Below, piece after piece: positions 57,728-64,000 of a stretch of DNA of 64,000 nucleotides. Source of the DNA: Vreelandella stevensii S18214 (lineage in GTDB: Bacteria > Pseudomonadota > Gammaproteobacteria > Pseudomonadales > Halomonadaceae); contig NZ_AJTS01000015.1 of assembly GCF_000275725.1 (NCBI RefSeq), positions 1 to 64,000 of the forward strand, read 5' to 3'. The notes under the pieces were generated by a model. That model searched no databases and was not told the DNA's origin. It saw only the letters and a list, made by a program, of their open reading frames with translations. Numbering within the stretch: position 1 is the first letter of the stretch; the number at the start of each line of letters is the position of its first letter. The translations under genes were made by a program, and so were the position numbers.

Positions 57728-58570
57728 TCAGAAGAGTGAGAGATAAAGGGCCATCAGCTCATTGCCCGCCAAAAGCCCTAACCAGCCCGCCAGGGCGAGA
57801 AAAGGCCCGAAGGGCATCGGTTGACCACGCAGCCTGGGCATCGTCGCTTGAAGCGTCAGCCCGATGATCGCGCCCAGACCGGCTGAGACGATCAGTAGTA
57901 GTGGCAGCATTTCCCAACCCAGCCAGGCACCCAGCGCTGCCAGTAGTTTGAAGTCGCCAAACCCCATGCCTTCCTTGCCGGTGAGTAGTTTGAACAGCCA
58001 GTAGAAGCTCCAAAGGATCAAGTAACCCGCCATGGCGCCAATCACGGCGCTGGGCAGCATCAGCGGTTGAAACAGCAGCTGGTACAGTAGCCCCATCCAC
58101 AGCAGGGGTAGGGTGAGAATGTCCGGCAGCAGATAGGTGCGCAGGTCGATGACCGCCAGTACCAGCAGCGTCAAGCAGGCCGCGTACAGAAACAGGCTGG
58201 TCAGCGTTGGGCCATGCAGCTGCATGACGGCTACCGCCAACAGTCCACCCATGAGTTCCACGACCGGGTACTGGGGGCTGATTCGTGTGCGGCAGTTGGC
58301 GCAGCGTCCACGGCGTTTCAACCAGCCCAGTAGGGGCAGGTTGTCATGCCAGGCAATGGCGTGCTGGCATGAAGGGCACAGTGAAGCAGGGTATGCCAGG
58401 TTGAAGCGGGGGTGCGTTTCGGCTGGCTGCTCCAGCGCGACCAGGGCTTCGTTGCGCCACTGACGCATTAACATCACGGGTAGTCGGGTGATGACGACGT
58501 TCAAGAAGCTGCCGAAGCACAGCCCCAGCATCAGCGAGATAGCGAGCAGTAAGGTTGGCGATAAACCCAT
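57728..58570 (-). CDS. pilD: Type IV prepilin peptidase / N-methyltransferase
   Basis: A 280-residue polytopic inner-membrane aspartic protease that cleaves the leader of pilins and methylates the new N-terminus. The zinc-type cysteines CPSCQHAI and CANCRTRI are in the first cytoplasmic loop. The catalytic aspartates are in LAVIDLRTYLLPD and in the GxGD-type motif GMGFGDFKLL. About eight membrane helices are evident. It processes the pilA product encoded nearby. Confidence 0.95.
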   Translation of the reverse strand: MGLSPTLLLAISLMLGLCFGSFLNVVITRLPVMLMRQWRNEALVALEQPAETHPRFNLAYPASLCPSCQHAIAWHDNLPLLGWLKRRGRCANCRTRISPQYPVVELMGGLLAVAVMQLHGPTLTSLFLYAACLTLLVLAVIDLRTYLLPDILTLPLLWMGLLYQLLFQPLMLPSAVIGAMAGYLILWSFYWLFKLLTGKEGMGFGDFKLLAALGAWLGWEMLPLLLIVSAGLGAIIGLTLQATMPRLRGQPMPFGPFLALAGWLGLLAGNELMALYLSLF

Positions 58571-58611
58571 GGAGATCCTGAGGTGAAATAAGCGTGTCGA
58601 CGGCCGAGCGA

Positions 58612-59853
58612 TTAAAGCGCCGTGCCGATTTCGAAAATGGGCAGATACATGGAGACTACGACACCGCCTACCAGGGCGCCCAGGACCACGATGATAAGCG
58701 GCTCCATTAGCGATGTCAGTGCATCGACCTTGTTATCGACTTCTTCTTCATAATAGTCGGCCACTCGGTTGAGCATGGCATCCAGTGAGCCCGCCTCTTC
58801 ACCAATGCTCACCATCTGCACTGCCAGCGCAGGGAAGCGATTGGTCATGCGCATGGCAAAGTGCAGCTGCTGGCCGGTAGTCACGTCCTGGCGCACTTCG
58901 TTGATGGCCTTTATGTAAACACGATTATCGGCGGCACCCGCCGCCGTTTCCAGTCCTTCTACCAGCGGCACCCCGGAAGCAAAGGTCGTTGCCAGCGTCC
59001 GCGTAAAACGAGACACCGCGGACTTGTGCATGATGTCCCCGATCACCGGCAGCTTGAGCAGCAGGCCATCCAGCCGATAGGCGAGTTTTGGAGAGCGCCG
59101 GGCTGCCGCCTTGAGCAGCATCACACTGCCCACCAGGCCGCCGATGGCATGCAGCCAGTAGCGCTGGGCCATATCGGAGAGGTTGACGGTAAACTGCGTC
59201 AGCGCTGGCAACTCGGCACCAAACCCCTGGAACATGCTCTCGAACTCGGGAACCACCTTGATCAGCAGCAACATGGTCACCCCGACCCCAATGGCCATGA
59301 CCGCTGTGGGATACCAGAGCGCTTTCTTGACACGATTTTTCAGCGATTCGACCTTTTCCTTGTAGCTGGCAATACGCTCCAGCATCTGGTCCAGCGCACC
59401 GGCCTGTTCACCGGCATCCACCAGGTTGACGAACAGACGGTCGAACTGCTTCGGATGTTTGGCCATGGCCGTGGAGAGGCTGTCGCCGGAAGAGACGTCT
59501 CCCATGATCTGCTGAGTCAGCGCCACCATGGCGGGCTTCTTGAGGCTCTCGGAGACCGCTTGAAGGGCCTGAAGAATGGGGATGCCTGCGCGTACCATGG
59601 TGGCCATTTGCCGTGCAAACACCATGATATCGACATTGTTGACCTTGCCCCGGCCGCTAAAGCTGCTGCGTTTTTGGATCTTGCCGGCGACGATCCGTTG
59701 CCTGGCGAGCTGATCGACGATATCGGCTCTGGTTCTGCCGATCAGTTCCCCCTTCATTGGGCGGTCCTGGGGGCCTTTCCCCGACCACTTCCAACGGTGC
59801 AACGGGGCCGGTTTGGCGCTGCGCGCCTTGGCTTTGGCCATGCGAGGGGTCAC
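58612..59853 (-). CDS. pilC: Type IV pilus inner-membrane platform protein
   Basis: A 413-residue GspF/PilC-family protein with two cytoplasmic helical domains and three membrane helices (for example AVMAIGVGVTMLLLIKVVPE and PLIIVVLGALVGGVVVSMYL). The family segments FARQMATMVRAGIPILQAL and FPALAVQMVSIGEEAGSLD are present. Its start overlaps the pilB stop by four bases. Confidence 0.95.
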   Translation of the reverse strand: MTPRMAKAKARSAKPAPLHRWKWSGKGPQDRPMKGELIGRTRADIVDQLARQRIVAGKIQKRSSFSGRGKVNNVDIMVFARQMATMVRAGIPILQALQAVSESLKKPAMVALTQQIMGDVSSGDSLSTAMAKHPKQFDRLFVNLVDAGEQAGALDQMLERIASYKEKVESLKNRVKKALWYPTAVMAIGVGVTMLLLIKVVPEFESMFQGFGAELPALTQFTVNLSDMAQRYWLHAIGGLVGSVMLLKAAARRSPKLAYRLDGLLLKLPVIGDIMHKSAVSRFTRTLATTFASGVPLVEGLETAAGAADNRVYIKAINEVRQDVTTGQQLHFAMRMTNRFPALAVQMVSIGEEAGSLDAMLNRVADYYEEEVDNKVDALTSLMEPLIIVVLGALVGGVVVSMYLPIFEIGTAL

Positions 59854-61607
59854 TCCTTGCTGATACGGTTGACTTCATCGAGACTGGTGCTGCCATCCAG
59901 CACACGGCCAAGGCAACTTTGATAGAGGCTGGGGTGGCCTTCACGTCTGGCCTGCTCGTCGATCTCGATGGCGTTGCCGTCACGCATGATCAACTGGCGC
60001 ATGTCGTCGCTGATGGGCACGACTTCGTATACCCCAATCCGGCCCTTGTAGCCTTGAGTACACTGCTTGCAGCCCACTGCCTGATAAATGGTGGCATTGC
60101 GAATCTCCTGCTGGCTAAAGCCCGCCTTGCGCAGCGCCTCGGCGGGAATGTCGGCAGGTGCTTTGCACAGGTGGCAAAGCTTACGCGCCAGCCGCTGGGC
60201 GATGATCAGGCTGACGGAGCTGGCAATGTTATAGGTAGCCACCCCCATGTTCGAGAGGCGTGTCAGGGTTTCGGCGGCGGAGTTGGTATGCACGGTGGAG
60301 AGTACCAGGTGCCCGGTTTGCGCTGCCTTGACGGCGATTTCCGCCGTTTCCAGATCGCGGATCTCGCCGACCATCACCACGTCCGGATCCTGGCGCAGGA
60401 AGGCACGCAGGGCGCTGGCAAAGTTGAGCCCGATTTTGGGCAATACGTTGACCTGACTAATGCCGGACACCTTGATTTCCACCGGGTCTTCCGCTGTACA
60501 GATATTGCGCTGCACCTGATTGAGGATATTGATGCCGGTATACAGGGTCACGGTTTTACCGCTACCAGTGGGGCCCGTGACCAGAATCATGCCCTGGGGC
60601 TTCTTGAGGGCGCTTTCGTAGGCGGCTTGCTGCTCAGGGGTGAACCCCAACTGGTCGATGCCCAACTGAGCAGACGTGGGGTCGAGAATACGCAGTACGA
60701 CCTTTTCGCCCCACACCGTGGGCAGCGAGTTGACGCGGAAGTCGATCGAGCGGGTGCGTGACAGCTGCAGCTTCAAGGCACCATCCTGGGGCAGGCGACG
60801 CTCGGAGATATCGAGCCGCGACATGATCTTCAAGCGGGCAGCAATGCGATGGCGAAGGGCAAACGGTGGCCGAGCGATCTCCACCAGCATGCCATCGATA
60901 CGAAATCGCACCCGATACTGGGTTTCATAAGGCTCGAAGTGAATATCCGAAGCGCCTCGACTAATGGCATCCAGCAGGATCTTGTTGACGAACTTGACGA
61001 CTGGCGCGTCCTCACCGCTTTGGGTGGCTTTATCCAGCGTTGCTTCGTTACCATCTTCGTGCTGTACGACATTGAGTTCACTGACGGCATCGTCCACGTC
61101 CTCAAGCTCGTCCAGCATGCTGCGTTCGTTTTGCGCCAGGTACTGTACGAGCGTATCGCGTAGCTGATCGGCAGGGGCCAGTACGCCGTCCACGCTCAGC
61201 CCGGTAGCAAACTGCAGCTCGTCCAGCTGGGTCAGCGTGGCGGGGTAAGGGACCGCCACGGTCAACCGGTGGCCATGGCGCGCCAAAGGCAAAATACCCA
61301 GTCGCTCAAGAATCTTGACCGGATAGTCACTGGCAGCAGGCAGGGCGGCCACTCGTATGGCCTCCAGCGACACCACCGGCAGGCCGTACTCCCAGGCAGC
61401 CGCCACGGCAGCCTCTTCTGCGGAGACCAGACCGCTATCCACTACGTGTTGCAGTAGCGATATCTCCAGCTCGGTGGCGGTATTTTCCGCAATGGCGGCC
61501 TGGGCATCCGTGAGCAGGCCGTGCTTGACCAGCCGTTTGGCGATGCCGCGCAGCCCCCCGTTCAGGGCAGCATGGCTCAGCGTAGACTCAGGGGCAGGTT
61601 GGCTCAT
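59850..61607 (-). CDS. pilB: Type IV pilus assembly ATPase
   Basis: The extension motor, 585 residues. It has Walker A VTGPTGSGKTVTLY, Asp box DIHFEPYETQYRVRFRIDG, Walker B-type VVMVGEIRDLETAEIA, and the tetracysteine zinc site (CHLCKAP, CKQCTQGYKG). The N-terminal MshEN-like region can bind c-di-GMP in relatives, which is notable because a diguanylate cyclase is also in the window. The start is taken at MSQPAPESTLS (ATG 61607); the frame extends seven codons further. Confidence 0.94.
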   Translation of the reverse strand: MSQPAPESTLSHAALNGGLRGIAKRLVKHGLLTDAQAAIAENTATELEISLLQHVVDSGLVSAEEAAVAAAWEYGLPVVSLEAIRVAALPAASDYPVKILERLGILPLARHGHRLTVAVPYPATLTQLDELQFATGLSVDGVLAPADQLRDTLVQYLAQNERSMLDELEDVDDAVSELNVVQHEDGNEATLDKATQSGEDAPVVKFVNKILLDAISRGASDIHFEPYETQYRVRFRIDGMLVEIARPPFALRHRIAARLKIMSRLDISERRLPQDGALKLQLSRTRSIDFRVNSLPTVWGEKVVLRILDPTSAQLGIDQLGFTPEQQAAYESALKKPQGMILVTGPTGSGKTVTLYTGINILNQVQRNICTAEDPVEIKVSGISQVNVLPKIGLNFASALRAFLRQDPDVVMVGEIRDLETAEIAVKAAQTGHLVLSTVHTNSAAETLTRLSNMGVATYNIASSVSLIIAQRLARKLCHLCKAPADIPAEALRKAGFSQQEIRNATIYQAVGCKQCTQGYKGRIGVYEVVPISDDMRQLIMRDGNAIEIDEQARREGHPSLYQSCLGRVLDGSTSLDEVNRISKE

Positions 61608-61852
61608 GGCATACTCGGCAGCGGGCAAATGAAACGGAATGCAATGCTGAGGGTTGTACCATATTTACTGTTCCTGAGGTACTAGCCGCGTACAGGTTCC
61701 ATACCATGAAATACGCCGATTATCGGGGCATGTCAGGAGGATAAAGCTGGTTGCCAAGGATGGGTGGGTAAGCTAATGTAACCGGTACGCAAGGCTGAGG
61801 TTCATTAACCTTCGGCCTGACGATGACTCCTACACCGCAAGGGAACCTCTTA

Positions 61853-62254
61853 ATGCAAACGACCCAACTCAACCAAGCCCGCCGCCTCAAGCAGCAGGGC
61901 TTCACCCTCATCGAGCTGCTGATTGTGGTGGCGATTATCGGTATTTTGGCGGCGGTGGGCGTGCCGCAGTATGGGAATTATCTGGATCGTTCAGCAGAAA
62001 ACTCCTGTAAAGCTGAGTTAAGCAACTTCAGGAGCGTGGCTGCCGCAGAAGCTGCGTTCAATGAAGGCTCTGATGCGGTGGATGCGTTTGAATTTCAGTC
62101 GTGTTTTGGCACTTCAGCCGGAGAAGGTCAAGTTGATAAAGATAGTGTTCTAATTGCTCTGGTCGGCGCAGGTACTCAAACCTCTGTGTACCCTAGCAGG
62201 GGCGACGCGGAAATATTTGTTCGTGATGGTCAGATCGACGTTGAAGACACCTAA
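61853..62254 (+). CDS. pilA: Type IV pilin
   Basis: A 133-residue pilin. The class III leader is RLKQQG, cleaved before [20 protein letters not shown], the usual N-methylated Phe and hydrophobic helix. The C-terminal part has two cysteines (NSCKAEL, FQSCFGT) and is short and acidic, unlike the classical C-terminal disulfide loop of pseudomonad PilA. The start is ATG 61853 (GGGAACC upstream); the longer start at 61823 is less likely. It is divergent from pilB and followed by a strong terminator. Confidence 0.9.
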   Translation: MQTTQLNQARRLKQQGFTLIELLIVVAIIGILAAVGVPQYGNYLDRSAENSCKAELSNFRSVAAAEAAFNEGSDAVDAFEFQSCFGTSAGEGQVDKDSVLIALVGAGTQTSVYPSRGDAEIFVRDGQIDVEDT

Positions 62255-62260
62255 GCTGTG

Positions 62261-62286
62261 AAAAGCCGCCCACCTGGGCGGCTTTT
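62261..62286 (+). terminator. pilA terminator
   Basis: An 11-pair perfect stem AAAAGCCGCCC-ACCT-GGGCGGCTTTT, seven bases after the pilA stop. Confidence 0.92.
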
Positions 62287-62302
62287 GCTTTAGGTGACGC
62301 GC

Positions 62303-62458
62303 ATGAGAAAACATAAACTTGCTGTTGGCTTCACCCTTGTCGAGCTTCTTATTGTGGTGGCTATTGTCGCTATCTTGGCGGGCGTTAGCCTTCCCGCCTT
62401 TTTAGCCTACCTCGGCCGTTCCGCCTTCAGCGCCTGCCAGCAAGAGCTAAGAATTTAG
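62303..62458 (+). pseudogene. Second pilin gene, truncated at an insertion element
   Basis: ATG 62303 opens a pilin reading MRKHKLAVG then [20 protein letters not shown], with a complete leader and hydrophobic helix. It then runs to SAFSACQQELRI and stops at TAG 62456-62458, only 51 residues. The globular domain is missing. The stop lies at the left margin of the IS66-type element, so the insertion very likely cut the gene. GTGACGC precedes the ATG; no clear ribosome binding site is seen. Confidence 0.82.
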
Positions 62459-64000
62459 TAACTATTCAGGTGGCTGCGGATGGGATATCGCCAACCACCT
62501 GATTTTTCTGGTATAGTGTGCCTAATCCTTCGGCATATCTATGCGGTGACATGACCATCAGCGATATCAACGTCGACGAGGCTCTGGAGCGGGTCCGACA
62601 GCAGCTCAAGGAAGACCAGACGGTCTCTCCGTCGCTGCGTGCGGCCATCGATGTGCTGATGTTGCTGGTCAAGCTCATGGCCGATCGCCTGGCCACCAGT
62701 AGCCGCAACAGCAGCAAGCCACCGTCCCAGGATCCCAATCGCCAGCGCCGCTCGCGCGCCAAAGGCGAGCGGCGCCCCGGCGGACAGCCAGGGCATGAGG
62801 GTAAGACGTTGGCGCCGGTGACGGACCCCGACGAGGTGGTCAAGCTCCGTGTCGATCGTCGGCAACTCCCCAAGGGGCGTTCTTACCGCCCGGTCGGCGT
62901 CGAAACGCGCCAAGTGCAGGACATCGTAATCCAGGCCGTGGTCACCGAATATCAGGCTGAGGTCCTCGAAGATGATCAGGGGCAACGCTACGTGGCGCCA
63001 TTCCCCGAGGGCGTGACTCGCCCCATCCAGTATGGCCCTCGCCTCAAGGCGCATGTCGTCTATCTCTCCCAGTATCAGCTGTTGCCCTATGCGCGTATCC
63101 GCGAGTTGCTCACCTCGCAGTGCGGCCTGTCGCTGAGCACCGGCACCCTGTTCGCCTTCAACCAGGAGGCCTACCAGCGGGCCGAGGCGTTCGCCGAGTG
63201 GGTGATCCCGGCGCTACGTGAAGCAGCCACCGTCCATGCCGATGAAACCGGAATGCAGGTCGGTGGCAAACGCTACTGGCTACACAGCGCCTCCAACGAG
63301 GCCCTGACCTGGTTGGCCCCGCACCCCAAGCGCGGCCAGGAAGCGATGGACGCCATCGGCGTATTGCCCTTCGTGCGTGGCGTGCTGGTGCATGATCACT
63401 GGAAGCCCTACTACCGCTATCCGGATTGCCGGCACGCGCTCTGTAATGCGCACCACCTTCGGGAGCTGACAGCGGCCTGGGAGAACGATGGCCAGGCATG
63501 GGCCAAGGCCTTGCATGACCTGTTGTTGGAGATGCATCGCGCCGTGGAGGTGGCCGACGGCTGCCTCTCGGCCGATGAGACCCGAGCCTGGCGGCAGCGC
63601 TATCGAGATTGCCTGGCGAAAGGGGACGCCGAGAGCCCCCCGCCGGTGAAACCGCCACCTGGAACGCGAGGCCGGGCCAAGCGCACCAAGTCGCGCAACC
63701 TCCTGGAACGCCTCCAGGCGTACGAGGACGACGTGTTGCGCTTCCTCGACGACCCTGCCGCTCCCTTCACCAACAACCAGGGGGAACGCGATCTGCGAAT
63801 GACCAAGGTCCAGCAGAAAATCTCGGGCTGTTTCCGCTCCTGGGAGGGGGCGGAGATTCTTCTGCCGGATGCGCAGCTTCCTCTCGACCGCCGTCAAGCA
63901 AGGGGTGGCGGCGCATACCGCACTGGAGCAACTGTTTGCGGGTGATGTGCCAGCCTTCATGCAGCAAGAAGCCCCGACTCAGCCAACCGGTGCTGAATAG
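62456..64000 (+). mobile_element. IS66-family insertion element, right end beyond the window
   Basis: The left margin is placed where the second pilin loses similarity, near TAGTAACTATTCAGG. Just inside is an inverted pair, AGGTGG ... CCACCT (about 62468-62513), and a -10-like TATAGT before the transposase. The terminal inverted repeat and target duplication cannot be confirmed because the other end is not in the window. The single transposase lacks the TnpA/TnpB partners of canonical IS66. Confidence 0.65.
62551..64000 (+). pseudogene. IS66-family transposase, frameshifted near the C-terminus
   Basis: A DDE transposase of about 480 residues. The N-terminal coiled coil has [14 protein letters not shown]. 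The linker [14 protein letters not shown] and the zinc-finger-like [14 protein letters not shown] are typical. The catalytic regions are [25 protein letters not shown] and [12 protein letters not shown]. The frame from ATG 62551 is lost after [11 protein letters not shown] (about 63855): one extra base (A in GAGATTCTTC) diverts it. The correct end [17 protein letters not shown] through PTGAE-stop continues in the next frame to TAG at 63998-64000. Confidence 0.85.

Noticed and set aside
61629-61852. Sigma-54 promoter before pilA
   Set aside because: I looked for TGGCAC-N5-TTGC, as in Pseudomonas pilA, and found no match with correct spacing on the plus strand.

Overview
The window looks like a stretch of chromosome from a Halomonas-like gammaproteobacterium (Halomonadaceae). 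The inference rests on gene content and order: prmA-dusB-fis-purH, accBC, gyrA-serC-pheA-tyrA/aroA-cmk-rpsA, a rnfABCDGE-nth block, a PPi-type phosphofructokinase, an MvaT-type silencer gene and a moderately high GC coding style. No rRNA, tRNA or CRISPR array was recognised. Most of the sequence is ordinary core genome. The accessory or odd parts are concentrated at about 0.7-0.9 kb, 13.9-15.7 kb, 19.6-31.5 kb, 36.7-38.3 kb, 55.6-56.8 kb and 62.3-64 kb.

Layout. 0-5 kb: comF, a frameshifted srkA, a secreted hypothetical, folE and gabD. 4.8-13.8 kb (minus strand): purH, fis, dusB, prmA, accC, accB, dsbD and ppa, most with clear hairpin terminators. 14-19.7 kb: a PP2C-kinase fusion whose two catalytic sites both look dead, PPi-phosphofructokinase, rnt, argG and a HlyU-like gene. 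19.7-25.4 kb: the remains of an EAL-HDOD gene, then a tightly overlapped four-gene operon (receiver, membrane PAS-exonuclease fusion, small membrane protein, SLC5-STAC histidine kinase of CrbS/CbrA type). The operon is divergent from 25.6-29.7 kb, which holds cstA, a 99-residue cory-CC-star protein, an ArsA/Get3-like ATPase and a DUF3524 glycosyltransferase.

29.7-38.3 kb (minus strand): a chain starting with a CHASE4-GGDEF diguanylate cyclase, translationally coupled to rnfABCDGE, followed by nth and an orphan protein with the metal-site pattern of carboxysomal carbonic anhydrase. 38.4-43.8 kb: metG, a small hypothetical, an acyltransferase, rdgC and a thioesterase. 43.9-54.3 kb: gyrA (with Ile at residue 83), serC, pheA, a tyrA-aroA fusion, cmk, rpsA and mvaT. 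54.4-57.7 kb: an AraC regulator, a small hypothetical, a Tus-like terminus-binding protein, yacG and coaE. 57.7-64 kb: pilD, pilC, pilB and pilA, then a second pilin cut short at the edge of an IS66-type element whose transposase carries its own frameshift and ends at the last base of the window.

How the genes work together. The 20-29 kb region reads as a carbon-source module: a sensor kinase with a sodium-symporter-like input domain, a lone receiver, and a divergent pyruvate/peptide-type CstA transporter with a short accessory protein ending in Arg-Cys-Cys. The most novel material is the CstA/cory-CC-star/ArsA-like trio, the doubly degenerate PP2C-kinase, and the diguanylate cyclase-Rnf-nth-carbonic anhydrase chain.
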